This document shows positions 17,591 through 27,837 of a stretch of 43,062 bases of DNA, in pieces (position 1 is the first letter of the stretch; each line of letters starts with the position of its first letter). The stretch lies in the NCBI GenBank assembly GCA_019634385.1, contig JAHQVK010000155.1, forward strand, positions 1-43,062, given 5' to 3'. The DNA is from Myxococcales bacterium (GTDB lineage: Bacteria > Myxococcota > Kuafuiibacteriia > Kuafuiibacteriales > Kuafuiibacteriaceae). Both the position numbers and the translations under genes were made by a program. The notes under the pieces are model-generated. The model was not told the origin of the DNA and ran no database searches. It was given only the letters and a program-made list of their open reading frames with translations.

Positions 17591-17703
17591 CGGGGTCTCC
17601 CCGCAATACCCGAGAGATTCAATATGATACGTCGGTCCTCGCTCCGCTCGATAAAGACTCATGCTTCGCCACGAGTGTCCGAATCCGACTATGTTAGGTA
17701 AAG

Positions 17704-18267
17704 ATGCACATCGCCGAAACCAAGTTAAAAGGCGCGTACATTATCGAGGCCACACCCAGATTTGATGAACGTGGCTCATTTGCACGAATTTATGATCATG
17801 AGATGTTCGAACGACACGGTCTCACCGGTAACGTAGCGCAGATGAGTATCTCTGAGAACCGTATCCTCGGAACCCTACGCGGCCTCCACTGGCAGGCCCC
17901 ACCCGGGAGAGAGACCAAATTGCTTCAAGTTATACAAGGGCGCATCTACGACGTGGTCGTTGACCTCCGACCTAAGTCTTCGCAGTTTGGGGAGTGGCTT
18001 GGTATCGAATTATCATCCGATAAACAACAAGCATTGTACATTCCGGAACAATGTGCTCACGGGTATATGACCCTCGAGGACAACAGTCACGTTCTCTATC
18101 AAATGTCTGAGTCTTACAAGCCGAACTTGGTCCGCAGCCTGCGTTGGGATGATCCCGACCTGAATGTAACATGGCCTATCGCCCCGCGCATGCTGTCCAA
18201 ACCCGACGCAACCTGCGAAGAGACACTCGCCACTTTGCGATGGAGTTTAAACCAGTCAGGCGAATAA
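17704..18267 (+). CDS. rfbC: dTDP-4-dehydrorhamnose 3,5-epimerase family protein
   Basis: A 187-residue cupin of the RmlC family. It shows the family order FDERGSFARIYD, the catalytic His in LRGLHWQ, IQGRIYDVVVDLRPKS, IPEQCAHGYMTLEDNSHVLYQ, and the closing WDDPDLNVTWPI with its conserved aspartate. Length and motifs match enzymes that epimerise C3 and/or C5 of dTDP-4-keto-6-deoxy-hexoses. It is divergent from the sugar C-methyltransferase, and with the SDR and acyltransferase it makes a plausible branched, acylated deoxysugar module. RmlA, RmlB and RmlD are not in the window, so the precursor must come from elsewhere. The specificity (3-, 5- or both) cannot be read from sequence. Confidence 0.9.
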   Translation: MHIAETKLKGAYIIEATPRFDERGSFARIYDHEMFERHGLTGNVAQMSISENRILGTLRGLHWQAPPGRETKLLQVIQGRIYDVVVDLRPKSSQFGEWLGIELSSDKQQALYIPEQCAHGYMTLEDNSHVLYQMSESYKPNLVRSLRWDDPDLNVTWPIAPRMLSKPDATCEETLATLRWSLNQSGE

Positions 18268-18278
18268 CTCACCCTGTA

Positions 18279-19808
18279 TCACTCACTGCTTGGTTTGTCT
18301 TCTCCTACCACGGACGACGCGGATGCGACTTTAGCCACTTGTTCGTCATAACGTCGATAGACTTCTAATAATACCGCCTGGGTCACCGAGCTGAACGCCA
18401 TGAGACGAGAGTCCTGACCCCGGCCAGCCAAGCGAGACCGGAAATGAATTTCCCCTTCACTCGTTTCTACAAACACAAGAAGTGCTTCTACACAGCTTTC
18501 GAAAAGGCGGTCCTTTACGGCGCTCTCTCGGTCCTCAAAACCATCAGCAAGGAGTGCTTCCAAAAGGAGTCCAACCCCTCTATCCACCGCTTGATCTAGG
18601 AACGGTAATGGGACCTCAATCCCTAGGTTCTGCAAACGTTCCGCAAGTGGAGGCAAGCCTAGTATCCACCCCGATAGTAGTCGCCCCTCGATGAGCTCCA
18701 ACTCTCCATGAGCGTGAGGCGTGGTGACCACCAAAACGCCAGTGCACCGTCCTAGACCTAGAAACTCTACTATATCCGGAACGGCAAACTTTACCAGATT
18801 CGCTTGCAGGTCCGGTACTGACATAGCCGACATGGCCAAAGTGTCCGCCTCTTCTTTGTTAGATACCCCCTCATTTTGCTCAGACCATGCGAATGAGAGT
18901 TCCTGTAATGTTCGTTGAATATTGGGATTACGAGGTTCAAGTTCACTCGCCCGTCCTAATACCGACTTCGCCTCATCAAAGTATCCACCTCGGATAAGTA
19001 CTCGACCAAATTGGTGGTAACTATCAGCACGATCCGGATTGAGAAGTATAGCTTCCTGAAACGCTTGGACCGCTTCGTCCAGTTTACCCTGTCCACGCAA
19101 GCAAAGGCCAATATCTACCATAATACGAGCTGACTTAGGTTGCAGCAAAGCAGCGGTTCGGAAGGCAGCAAGAGCTCGGTCCAGAGCACCTGACTCCCTT
19201 AGCGCTAGCCCCAAATTAACATGGACGTCAGCCCGGCGAGGCCGTTGCTTTGCTACCCATTCAAAGTGGGAGATCGCTTCCCGGTATCTTCCCACTGCGC
19301 AAAGAGCCACAGCGATCCCAACCCTATAGTCTGGCTCAACTGGATTGAGTACGTGCGCGCAACGCCACGCTTCCACCGCCTCATTGACCTGGCCTTGTCG
19401 TTCAAAAATGACCCCAGCCAAGGCATGGGCTCGAGCATCCGACGGGAAATCAATCAAGAAGTGTCTAATATGGACTTCAGCTCTTCTCAGCAAGTCGAGG
19501 TGATTGGAGGGGCCATTGATCGCTTTTCGCACCAACAGCCGCGCAACGTTTTTTCGAAGATCCCCCGGCTGAGGGTGATGATGAATCTGGTTCTCCAAAG
19601 AGGCAAGCAGGTCCTGAACCTCTTCGAATTCCACCAGTACTCGGCCGATACGATTCAGTTCATCCAGGCTAGCCGGTCTCCACCGCTGCTCCTCTAAAAA
19701 GTTTGATATGACCGATCGAGCCCGTTCTATTCGCCCTGATACCAGCAGCTGCTCCACGTGCCCAACCCGGTCTTTATCCTCCAGTGCTGGAGGTTCGTTC
19801 ATGACCAT
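18279..19808 (-). CDS. TPR-repeat protein with C-terminal DUF4388 (PATAN-like) domain
   Basis: A 509-residue cytoplasmic protein. Residues about 95-300 hold tandem TPR units (for example ADVHVNLGLALRESGALDRALAAFRTA in part, LDEAVQAFQEAILLNPDRA), a protein-protein interaction scaffold. From about 330 to 480 it has a DUF4388-type domain (FLGLGRCTGVLVVT, GELELIEGRLLSGWI, EALLVFVETSEGEIHF). Proteins with this domain abound in Myxococcota and relatives, often with two-component signalling or gliding regulators. Two ATGs (MVM) begin the gene; the first was taken. It is convergent with the 3,5-epimerase and divergent from the proline-rich membrane protein 113 bp away. Function unknown. Confidence 0.78.
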   Translation of the reverse strand: MVMNEPPALEDKDRVGHVEQLLVSGRIERARSVISNFLEEQRWRPASLDELNRIGRVLVEFEEVQDLLASLENQIHHHPQPGDLRKNVARLLVRKAINGPSNHLDLLRRAEVHIRHFLIDFPSDARAHALAGVIFERQGQVNEAVEAWRCAHVLNPVEPDYRVGIAVALCAVGRYREAISHFEWVAKQRPRRADVHVNLGLALRESGALDRALAAFRTAALLQPKSARIMVDIGLCLRGQGKLDEAVQAFQEAILLNPDRADSYHQFGRVLIRGGYFDEAKSVLGRASELEPRNPNIQRTLQELSFAWSEQNEGVSNKEEADTLAMSAMSVPDLQANLVKFAVPDIVEFLGLGRCTGVLVVTTPHAHGELELIEGRLLSGWILGLPPLAERLQNLGIEVPLPFLDQAVDRGVGLLLEALLADGFEDRESAVKDRLFESCVEALLVFVETSEGEIHFRSRLAGRGQDSRLMAFSSVTQAVLLEVYRRYDEQVAKVASASSVVGEDKPSSE

Positions 19809-19921
19809 GGGCTATCCCGCGGGAATCTATCCCGCAACATCGACAGAGTTGGACTCGCGGAGAAGACATGTTTGGGGTACACTCTAACATACCAGGCTAA
19901 CATGAAACGAGGGTAATTGCG

Positions 19922-21202
19922 TTGGCACGTCACAATACTAAGGTGAAGCTCCCCGAAAGAACAGAGAATGTGAGCTCCACGAAGGTAACGGATTCGCCGG
20001 AACCCCAATCCGGAATTTCCCGCTCGCCGCTTTCGCTGAACGGCCCGACACCCGAGTCGCCTGTTGGCGGTGCCGAACCTCTCGTTTTTGAAGGACTCGA
20101 TATTCTCGCTCACGATATTCTGTATGACTCCCAAGGTGATGTGTCCGCAGACAAGCTCCATCATCAGGTCGACGAATGGTACTTTCGTCAGATACCGGGT
20201 GACCAAGACTGCGCCACTGACAATGGTGATACCTGCGAAACACGGTCCATGGGGGGGCCCACGCTCCTTGACGTCAGTGAACCGCAAAATGCTCCCGCCG
20301 AAGACCACGACTACCCATCTGTATCCGACGGAGACGGCGAACCAGATGTGACCGAGGAACAACATCGGCCTGCATCATTAGCCTCTGCCATCGGCCTGGG
20401 AAGCCACGTGGCTCTCCCTGACGCCTCACCTCCGTCCACAACGCCTCCGCCCCGTAACGTGGAACCGCGACCTACAACCCCCACCGTCGACGTCCGTAGT
20501 CCAAACCCTCCGCCGCCATCAGCGCAGAAGACTAACTTTGTTCAACCGGATGAATACAAGCATCCTTTCAACACCGACCTTAGTCGGCGTACCGATCCAC
20601 CCAACCGTCGTCGCCTGCAGCCTAAACCCCGTCACCAGCCGGTACGCATGATATCTCCCTCAAAAAAAACACTACCTAAGGGCAACTTTCCATTATCTTC
20701 ACTCTCTAAGGCCATCTATCCCTCATCAGCCAACATTCCATCACGCACTGCACCAAACCCGGCTGACATCATAGCCGCCCTAGGGCCAAAAGCCTTCATA
20801 GCCCCTCATCAACCACAACGTTCCTCCCTTACCCTTATAACGATCACCATCACGGTGGCATTTCTCACTAGCTTGGTAGCGCTCTTCCTTTTCGCGCCCA
20901 AAAAACCACAGCAGGCCTCTTTGGCGACCCTCCACTTCATCGGTGGTACTTCACCGCAGTTAGGTCAGCTGGATAAATCACATGTTGCACAATTTCGCGA
21001 ATACTGCCCCAAGGGACTACTGATTGTAGGCAGAGCAAGTGACATTCTCAGCAGCAAGAAACGCCGTGAGAGAGCAAAATATCGAGCGGCACAGGTACAA
21101 AGCACCCTCGCAACCCTCGGCTTATCCCCCAAGGAAAGTGAGATCATGGTTGATCTTCGGGACCATACCGCGGCCACGGTACAGCTTCGATGTCGGATGT
21201 AA
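19922..21202 (+). CDS. Single-TM protein with Pro-rich region and OmpA-like tail
   Basis: 426 residues. The first 290 are hydrophilic and rich in Pro, Ser, Thr and Asp (for example PPSTTPPPRNVEPRPTTP). One TM helix follows (LTLITITITVAFLTSLVALF region, about 300-320). The final 90 residues end in GLLIVGRASDI followed by KKRRERAKYRAAQVQSTLATLGL. That tail resembles the peptidoglycan-binding OmpA fold (G-x-x-D, then an 'LSxxRAxxVxxxL' helix), but it is degenerate. The likely topology is a cytoplasmic N-terminus and a periplasmic tail. The start is TTG, backed by GAGGG eight bases upstream; no ATG lies nearby in frame. The stop overlaps the aminotransferase start by 13 bases. Function unknown. 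Confidence 0.6.
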   Translation: MARHNTKVKLPERTENVSSTKVTDSPEPQSGISRSPLSLNGPTPESPVGGAEPLVFEGLDILAHDILYDSQGDVSADKLHHQVDEWYFRQIPGDQDCATDNGDTCETRSMGGPTLLDVSEPQNAPAEDHDYPSVSDGDGEPDVTEEQHRPASLASAIGLGSHVALPDASPPSTTPPPRNVEPRPTTPTVDVRSPNPPPPSAQKTNFVQPDEYKHPFNTDLSRRTDPPNRRRLQPKPRHQPVRMISPSKKTLPKGNFPLSSLSKAIYPSSANIPSRTAPNPADIIAALGPKAFIAPHQPQRSSLTLITITITVAFLTSLVALFLFAPKKPQQASLATLHFIGGTSPQLGQLDKSHVAQFREYCPKGLLIVGRASDILSSKKRRERAKYRAAQVQSTLATLGLSPKESEIMVDLRDHTAATVQLRCRM

Positions 21203-22359
21203 CTGTATCAACCCGTCTACAACCGTTTGGCACCACCATCTTTAGTGCAATTTCTCAAAAAGCGGCCCATCATAACGCGATCAATCTTGGCCAAGGATTC
21301 CCAGACTTTGATGGTCCCGAGGACGTCAAGGAGGCCGCAGTGGCGGCCATACGTGAAGGGCGTAATCAATACGCCCGGTCTCAAGGGATCCCCGAACTCG
21401 TGGAAGCTATTGCACTCCATCAATCAACTCACTACGGCCTCCACTACGATCCCTACACCGAGGTTAATGTGTTTTCTGGTGCAACAGAAGGCTTGATGGC
21501 AGCCATGCAGGGCCTACTAAATCCAGGTGATGAAGTTCTATTCATAGAGCCAGTTTACGACAGTTATCCAGCTTGCGCCGCTTTGGCTGGTGCTTCGGTT
21601 AACTATTACACCCTGGAATATCCTTCGTTTGCTATCGATGAAGCCCGCTTACGAGCATGTGTAACCCCCAACACCCGAATGATCCTTGTGAATAGCCCTC
21701 ACAATCCAACCGGCAAAGTATTCTCCCGCGACGAGCTCGAAATTATTGCTCGAGTCGCTCAAGAAAAGGATCTGCTCGCTTTGACCGACGAAGTATACGA
21801 ACACTTGGTTTATGACTCCGCGACACATCAACCGCTTGCTAGCTTCCCGGGAATGCGGGAGCGAACACTATCCATCAGTAGCTTAGGCAAGACCTGGTCA
21901 CTAACTGGATGGAAAATAGGTTGGGCCACCGGTCCTCAACATCTCATCACTGCGGCTCAAGCAGCCCACCAGTTTATCACCTTCGCCAGTGCCACCCCCT
22001 TTCAATACGGCGCGGCTCATGCCCTCGGGACCCACCAGCAGCCCTACCTAAACGAACTCCACCAAACCTATTCCAAACGAAGAGAAATATTATTCACGGC
22101 CCTTAAAGAGGCCGGATTTGGTGTTCAGCCTCCAGCAGGCACGTACTTCATGCTAGCTGACTTCAGTGCACTATTTGATGGGGATGACGTAGCCTTTGCC
22201 CATCATCTCATTGAAACGGTCGGCGTAGCCGCCATCCCCCCCAGCGCCTTCTACCCCTCGCGGCCAGATGCCGGCCGGCACCTCATTCGATTTGCCTTCT
22301 GCAAAAAAACAACAACCTTGCTTGAAGCCGCCGAACGTCTGATAACACTGCGTGCGTAG
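21190..22359 (+). CDS. PLP-dependent aminotransferase, class I/II
   Basis: A 389-residue fold-type I aminotransferase. It has NLGQGFPDFDGPEDV near the N-terminus, FSGATEGLMAAM (the PLP phosphate-binding helix), VNSPHNPTGKVFSRDEL, ALTDEVYEHLVYD with the PLP-interacting Asp and Tyr, the Schiff-base lysine Lys234 in SISSLGKTWSLTGWKIGW, and the closing arginine in LIRFAFCKK. The NLGQGFPDF opening places it near methionine/kynurenine/glutamine-type aminotransferases such as YbdL. The exact amino acid is not determinable by eye. It overlaps the previous ORF and lies 14 bp before the COG0523 gene, suggesting one transcript. Confidence 0.9.
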   Translation: MSDVTVSTRLQPFGTTIFSAISQKAAHHNAINLGQGFPDFDGPEDVKEAAVAAIREGRNQYARSQGIPELVEAIALHQSTHYGLHYDPYTEVNVFSGATEGLMAAMQGLLNPGDEVLFIEPVYDSYPACAALAGASVNYYTLEYPSFAIDEARLRACVTPNTRMILVNSPHNPTGKVFSRDELEIIARVAQEKDLLALTDEVYEHLVYDSATHQPLASFPGMRERTLSISSLGKTWSLTGWKIGWATGPQHLITAAQAAHQFITFASATPFQYGAAHALGTHQQPYLNELHQTYSKRREILFTALKEAGFGVQPPAGTYFMLADFSALFDGDDVAFAHHLIETVGVAAIPPSAFYPSRPDAGRHLIRFAFCKKTTTLLEAAERLITLRA

Positions 22360-22373
22360 GCCTGTAACCGACC

Positions 22374-23411
22374 ATGAACCTACCTCATCAACTCCCCCCA
22401 CTACCAGTGACTGTGGTGACTGGCTTCCTGGGTGCGGGCAAGACCACCCTCATCAATCATATACTCCGGGGCGCACCCGAGCACAGGATCGGCGTGCTCG
22501 TAAACGACTTTGGAGATGTGTCCATCGACGCCGATCTGATCGTAGCCCAAACCAAAGATGTGCTCACTCTGACAAATGGGTGTATCTGCTGTTCGCTCCG
22601 CGGCGATCTGACCCGATCGATCATGACCTTGGCGGAATCAACTGAGCGGCCAGAGCATCTACTGGTGGAGGCCAGTGGAATCTCGTATCCCGAGACAATT
22701 CTAGCAGCTCTTATCGAACTGGAACGTTACCAAATCATCCGCCTCGACGGTGTACTCGGGGTTGTAGATGCGGTTGAAGACGATGAGCTGAGCAAAGAAT
22801 CCGCTCATCTGGCTCGCAGTCAAAAACTGGCCGCAGATATCTTGCTAGTCAGCAAGACCGATCTCTTACCTAAAACCAAGTTGGATCAACAGCTGGAGAG
22901 GCTGAGATCATCCTTTCCAAAAGTACTTCCAGCCAACTATCATGAATTACCCGTCACACTGCTCCTTGGACTTGAGAGCTCCAAAGAGCATACACTCAAC
23001 AAACTAGACATTCGAGTATCACAACAGCCGCATCTATTAGCGAGTTCTCATACACATGAGACCATGTGGAAGAACTATCGACTAACCACCACGGCCCCTC
23101 TTTCCTTTAAGAAACTCGTCACCGAACTCAAGCAAGTGCCCAGTGGTATCTTTCGTGCCAAAGGTTTCCTGCACATTGTCGAGCGTCCTGGTATGCGTCT
23201 ATTACTTCACCTTACCGGACGAAGAGTACAAATCCGCACAATAGGGAAATGGTCAACAGACCCGTGCACCGAGCTCGTATTCATCGGGCTTGAGAAGGCT
23301 TTTGATATTCCCGCCTTGGTCGAACAATTTAACCGCTGCATTGACCCTAGTGCGTCCGAAGGCCAAACAAACGGCGAACCTCCGGAAGAACTTTCTTGGG
23401 TCCGTGGATAA
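22374..23411 (+). CDS. COG0523 (CobW-family) metallochaperone GTPase
   Basis: 345 residues. The P-loop is GFLGAGKTTLI (residues 17-27), the hallmark metal-binding CICC lies at residues 70-73 in TNGCICCSLRGDL, the Walker B/G3 region is LLVEASGISYP, and G4 is SKTD. The CobW C-terminal domain follows (GIFRAKGFLHIVERPGMRLLLHLTGRR and WSTDPCTELVFIGL regions). These GTPases deliver metals, often zinc or cobalt, to target proteins. A Fur-family gene (11712) is present in the window but far away, so Zur control cannot be claimed. No His-rich loop is seen. A family C element begins 29 bp past the stop. Confidence 0.9.
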   Translation: MNLPHQLPPLPVTVVTGFLGAGKTTLINHILRGAPEHRIGVLVNDFGDVSIDADLIVAQTKDVLTLTNGCICCSLRGDLTRSIMTLAESTERPEHLLVEASGISYPETILAALIELERYQIIRLDGVLGVVDAVEDDELSKESAHLARSQKLAADILLVSKTDLLPKTKLDQQLERLRSSFPKVLPANYHELPVTLLLGLESSKEHTLNKLDIRVSQQPHLLASSHTHETMWKNYRLTTTAPLSFKKLVTELKQVPSGIFRAKGFLHIVERPGMRLLLHLTGRRVQIRTIGKWSTDPCTELVFIGLEKAFDIPALVEQFNRCIDPSASEGQTNGEPPEELSWVRG

Positions 23412-23439
23412 TCCCTCACAGCAAATAATCGCCTCCCTA

Positions 23440-23555
23440 TACAGCAAAGACCACTTGAATTGATTCTGTAAGAATCAATTCAAGTGGTCGCGCAGCGGGG
23501 CATAGTCCGGTGTAAAAGCAGGAACTTTGGTTCAACCCAAGTTATTTCTGCCATA
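23440..23555 (-). repeat. Family C element, copy 3 (reversed)
   Basis: It starts TACAGCAAAGACCACTTG and ends CTTGGGTT-like complement then TTTCTGCCATA, so it is the reverse complement of copies 1, 2 and 4. It contains the strong hairpin TTGATTCT-GTA-AGAATCAA. It lies just after the COG0523 stop and may act as a terminator. The 158 bp to the next repeat hold nothing recognisable. Confidence 0.85.
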
Positions 23556-23713
23556 GGCCGTTGTTCCTAAATGCATATCTATAGAAATTCGGCTCCTTAT
23601 GTTCGCATAAAGAGAAATCACATCAAACGATATTTTCTATAAAACGGATGATCTGCATATAACTTTATTTAAGATCTAGCTAGGCAGAAGCCCGCGATAG
23701 ACACTACAGAGTC

Positions 23714-23906
23714 TAGGGTGTGTCTTCAAACTCCGGACCGCGTTCTGACTTGTTTCCCACATGTGTGAGGGCTCGGTGGCTTCGCCACCCTTTCGGGCCC
23801 CTCGGTCCGGTACCATCCGGTAGTACCCTTCCCTCCGGGGGCAACCCTTCACTCACGCGGGATACACAGCGTCAGCTCCGCAGCCGGAGTTTGAAGACAC
23901 GCCCTA
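23714..23906 (-). mobile_element. Family A MITE-like element, copy A5 (193 bp, reversed)
   Basis: Bounded by TA on both sides: TAGGGTGTGTCTTCAAACTC on the left, GAGTTTGAAGACACGCCCTA on the right. The terminal 20 bases are complementary with one mismatch, and complementarity continues imperfectly to the middle. Orientation is opposite to A1-A4 and A6. It lies 77 bp past the true end of the oxoprolinase reading frame. Confidence 0.9.
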
Positions 23907-23982
23907 ATTCAACGCCTTCACTAACTTTGGCAGGAATCGGCAATAGATATTATCAGAGGCGAGCAACAACCCAAACTTCCGC

Positions 23983-24132
23983 TCATGATGAACTATGCGG
24001 TGGTCCGAATCCTCCCCCGCCTGGAGTCTCAATCCGAATACGCTGGCCCGATTCCACGTCCAAACTAACTTTTGCGGGTAGTTCGGTCTGATCCAAGGTG
24101 TTGACACCCATCTGCCCCGATTTCCCCCCCCC
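23983..24132 (-). other. Out-of-frame C-terminal segment of the oxoprolinase
   Basis: Read one base out of phase with the main frame, this gives [20 protein letters not shown], then [19 protein letters not shown] and a GGFGPPHSSS end. That is the conserved closing segment of HyuB/5-oxoprolinase proteins. It joins the main frame seamlessly if one G is removed from the run at 24124-24133. Confidence 0.85.
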
Positions 24133-27100
24133 CAAGGCCAAACGGCGCCCGTTCGCGTCTCTCCGACAAAATAGATACCCGTAGAGGAGCCAACGCTTCC
24201 AGTTCTCGGATAACCCCATCTCCTCCCCTATACCGCCCAGCACCGCCAGATCCGGAACGGAGGCTAAACTGGGTGAGCCGAACGGGAAATCGAGACTCCA
24301 AAACCTCAGGATCGGTAATCCGAGTATTTGTCATGTGAGAGTGTGTCCCACTGCGTCCATCCTGATGAGCGGTCGCGCCTATACCGCCTGCGATAGTTTC
24401 GTAGTAGCCAAACTGGTCATTGCCAAGACTGAGATTATTCATAGTCCCCTGACTAGCTGCCGCGCGACCCAAAGCACCTAAAAGCACATCCACGACTCGC
24501 TGGGAGGTTTCCACATTTCCACCAGCTACCGCTGCATTCCGGGGAGGGTCCAACAAAGAACCGGGACGAACATATAGCTCTACTGGCCGTAAACAGCCCG
24601 CATTGAGAGGGATTGATGCGCCCACCAATGCTCGTAATACATACATGGTCGCAGCTACCGTAACTGCTCGGGGGGCGTTTAGATTACCTGATACCGCATC
24701 CCCCGATTCACTAAAGTCCACCTTCATCTTATCACCAGAGACCGTGATCATCACCCCAACCGGAGTACCGTCATCTAGAGCATCACTAAAGCGATAGATA
24801 CCATCCGGAATGGCCTCAAGCGCCCGAGCTACCCTACGAGCCGCATCTTCTTGAACATAGTGCATGTAAGTAGTGACTTCATCCAAGCCCACCGCTTCAA
24901 CCAAGGCTTGGAGCAACTGAACGCCAGCCGCGTTGGCTGCAATTTGGGCTTCCAGATCCGCCAAATTATCTTCAGGCTTACGAGCTGGATAGGGCCCACT
25001 TCGTAGCGCCCGCCCAACTTCATCCGTCACCAACTGACCTTCGCGAACAATGCGTAAACCGCGTAGCACCACCCCTTCTTCAGATAGAGTGCGAGAAAAC
25101 GGTGGCATAGAACCAGGAGTGGTCCCTCCCACATCCTCATGATGCCCCCGACTGGCCGTAAAAAACACTCGTTCACCAGCCACAAACACCGGCGTCACCA
25201 CAGTAATATCTGGAAGATGTGACCCTCCACCCGCGGGATCATTGGTAACAAAGACATCACCCGGTTGCATGTTGGAGTGTTGCCTGACCACCGCCCGAAC
25301 AGACTCACTCATCGCACCAAGATGGACGGGAATATGAGGAGCATTGGCCACAAGTTCCCCGACGCCATCAAAAACCGCACAAGAAAAATCTAGTCGCTCA
25401 CGAATATTCACGGATAGTGCTGTCCGCTGGAGGACTGCGCCCATCCGTTCCGCAAAGGCCATAAATCGATGATTATATACTTCCAGTCGCACCGGATCCG
25501 GGCCGGTGGAGCTCTTTGATTTCGCGGTAGTAGCGACCGACTGAGTGGTAGAAGCATCGCTAGGGCAATCCTGATACTCCATCCGTAAGATATGCCCCCC
25601 GTGGAGTACAAATCCGGTTTCCACAACGATCGTTCCCGTAGCCTCAAGCACCAGAGCAGGACCCACAATTTTCTGGCCGTCAACCAACTGCTCGCGGGCA
25701 CACACCGGTACAGTGACCCATTGGCCATGCTCGTACATAGTCACTTCGAAGGGATCAACAGCCGGAACCGACGGAGTGGGCTCGACAAGCTTGATGGGTT
25801 CCATCAAGCCACGAGCCTCCAAACGAAGGGCCACCATCTCTATCGGCTGCGCTGGCCGAACGTAGCCAAAGAGTTGGCGATGCTTGACCTCAAATAGCTG
25901 CTGGATCGCTTGAGAACTAACTGTCTTCTCATCAAGAGCTATGTTCAGGTGAGTCTCCGTCCCTCGATAACGGATATCTACCGAACGAGCGTATGCATGT
26001 TGCTCTGGGCCAAAGCCCTGAGACTCGAGAGCTGCGCACCCTTCCTCAGCCAGTAATTCAAAGCCGTGTTGGGCAGAACACCAACCATCCTGAAGTGAGC
26101 GTTCGACCGGGTCTCGAACACCGTGCCACTCAACGTCCGCGAGAGCCATTCCATAAGCAGACAAGACCCCCGAAAACGGGGGAAAAAGCACGGTCGCAAT
26201 CTGTAACTTACGGGCTAGTGCGGCCGCATGTTGCCCGCCAGCTCCACCATAAACCACCAGAGCATGTTCTCGAACATCGTGCCCTCGCGTGACTGAGACT
26301 TGTCGAATAGCCTGAGCCATCACTTCGTGGGCTACTTCCAAAAACCCTTCACCCACCTCTGCCCAAGACGAAAACTCTGGACGCTGGTCAACAATCACCT
26401 GGAGCGCCTGAGATGAGCGAACGCGGTCCAGGACAAATGGAAAACGCTCTGGTCTTAGTCGCCCAAGTGCTAGATTTATATCCGTGATCGCCAACTCAGT
26501 CGCGGCAAGATTTCCATAGCACAAAGGACCAGGGATCGCCCCGGTGCTCTGTGGTCCGACCACCAAACGATCAACATCCAGCCGACATACCGAGCCCCCC
26601 CCCGCAGCCACCGTATGGATATCCATCATCGGGGCTCGAAGTCGTACCCCCGCTATTTCGGTCTCGTAGGAACGTTCAATAGTTTCACCTATTCTGGTGA
26701 CATCCGTGGAGGTCCCTCCCATATCAAAAGCGATCGCCTGGGTATATCCGGCAGCCCGAGCCACATACCGCGCTGCAACCACCCCACCAGCGGGGCCGGA
26801 GAGTAGCGCGTTCTTCCCTCGAAACGCTTCTGCTTCACACAGACCACCGCTGGACTGCATCACCAGCATACGACTTCCAACTAAACATTGGCTGAGATGG
26901 GACAAGTAATTTCGGATAATCGGGGTAAGATAAGCATCAACGAGAGTTGTCTCTCCTCTACCAACCATACCTATCTCGGGCACAACTTCGTGCGAACAAG
27001 ATACATGGCGAAAGCCAACCTCGCGCGCAAGCTCTGCCAGTTGGCATTCAATCGAGCCATTCAGGTGGGCATTGAGAACAATCACGGCAAGACTCTCAAT

Positions 27101-27616
27101 CCCTGAAGCCCAAAGAGCCTCCAAGGCAGCTCGCACCTGAGTGGGGTCCCAGGGTTCAAGCCCCGCAGCCGGTGCTTGAAGTGGCCGGCCCATCGTATCC
27201 ATACGGGCATCAACCTCCATCACCCCACCGTAGAGAGGCTCCGATTCAGGAATCTCCAAGGCAAATATATCGGGACGAGCTTGAGTTCCGATCCGAATGA
27301 CATCCTTGAAACCTCGAGTAACGACCAAGGCGGTGGCCGCTCCCCGACGTTCGAGCAACGCATTGGTAGCAATGGTAGTCCCCATACGAACAGAGCACAG
27401 AGGAATAGGATCCTTGTCAGAAAGTCGCAGAAGACTCCGAATACCAACGAGTGGCGCATCATCGGAGGATAGAACTTTAGCCACCCGGACTTCGCCTTGA
27501 GGTCCATAACCGATGCAATCGGTGAAGGTTCCACCTCGATCGATAAAGAACGACCACCCTTTGCCTGTCCTGCTCACTTGGGTACGATAAGCGATCCTGG
27601 CCTTGAACGTCCGCAA
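24065..27616 (-). CDS. Fused 5-oxoprolinase/hydantoinase (HyuA-HyuB), frameshifted at 3' end
   Basis: This 1183-residue frame holds a HyuA-type half ([39 protein letters not shown]) and a HyuB-type half from about 700 ([57 protein letters not shown]). Such fused enzymes use ATP to open 5-oxoproline or hydantoin-like rings. The last 22 or so residues ([11 protein letters not shown]...) are not family-like. The expected tail ([28 protein letters not shown]) is in the next frame, ending at 23983. The shift is at ten G (positions 24124-24133); nine would give a 1210-residue protein. The start is TTG; a GTG at 27577 is an alternative. It is a single gene between repeats. Confidence 0.9.
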   Translation of the reverse strand: MRTFKARIAYRTQVSRTGKGWSFFIDRGGTFTDCIGYGPQGEVRVAKVLSSDDAPLVGIRSLLRLSDKDPIPLCSVRMGTTIATNALLERRGAATALVVTRGFKDVIRIGTQARPDIFALEIPESEPLYGGVMEVDARMDTMGRPLQAPAAGLEPWDPTQVRAALEALWASGIESLAVIVLNAHLNGSIECQLAELAREVGFRHVSCSHEVVPEIGMVGRGETTLVDAYLTPIIRNYLSHLSQCLVGSRMLVMQSSGGLCEAEAFRGKNALLSGPAGGVVAARYVARAAGYTQAIAFDMGGTSTDVTRIGETIERSYETEIAGVRLRAPMMDIHTVAAGGGSVCRLDVDRLVVGPQSTGAIPGPLCYGNLAATELAITDINLALGRLRPERFPFVLDRVRSSQALQVIVDQRPEFSSWAEVGEGFLEVAHEVMAQAIRQVSVTRGHDVREHALVVYGGAGGQHAAALARKLQIATVLFPPFSGVLSAYGMALADVEWHGVRDPVERSLQDGWCSAQHGFELLAEEGCAALESQGFGPEQHAYARSVDIRYRGTETHLNIALDEKTVSSQAIQQLFEVKHRQLFGYVRPAQPIEMVALRLEARGLMEPIKLVEPTPSVPAVDPFEVTMYEHGQWVTVPVCAREQLVDGQKIVGPALVLEATGTIVVETGFVLHGGHILRMEYQDCPSDASTTQSVATTAKSKSSTGPDPVRLEVYNHRFMAFAERMGAVLQRTALSVNIRERLDFSCAVFDGVGELVANAPHIPVHLGAMSESVRAVVRQHSNMQPGDVFVTNDPAGGGSHLPDITVVTPVFVAGERVFFTASRGHHEDVGGTTPGSMPPFSRTLSEEGVVLRGLRIVREGQLVTDEVGRALRSGPYPARKPEDNLADLEAQIAANAAGVQLLQALVEAVGLDEVTTYMHYVQEDAARRVARALEAIPDGIYRFSDALDDGTPVGVMITVSGDKMKVDFSESGDAVSGNLNAPRAVTVAATMYVLRALVGASIPLNAGCLRPVELYVRPGSLLDPPRNAAVAGGNVETSQRVVDVLLGALGRAAASQGTMNNLSLGNDQFGYYETIAGGIGATAHQDGRSGTHSHMTNTRITDPEVLESRFPVRLTQFSLRSGSGGAGRYRGGDGVIRELEALAPLRVSILSERRERAPFGLGGGEIGADGCQHLGSDRTTRKS

Positions 27617-27837
27617 GTTCGTTCACCTGAAGAACTGAGTGGCTTGAACCACCGAGATCACGAAGGTTAAGAATCCATTGGTGAACGCACCTTGGATGGG
27701 CGCAGCCTCGTTAGGCTCCCAATTAAACAAGTGGCCGCACATAGCGTGATAACTGCCAGCTCAAAACGCGCAATATATGCGCCACTTTGAAGCGAGTAGC
27801 CCGCTGGCCAGGAGTATCACCTGCATTATTCAACCAT

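Noticed and set aside
19221-19697. 158-codon + strand frame
   Set aside because: It is a shadow of the TPR repeats on the opposite strand.
23720-24091. 123-codon + strand frame
   Set aside because: Its start is repeat A5 and its end is antisense to the oxoprolinase tail; a very similar peptide appears from copy A6 in reverse, showing it is repeat-derived.
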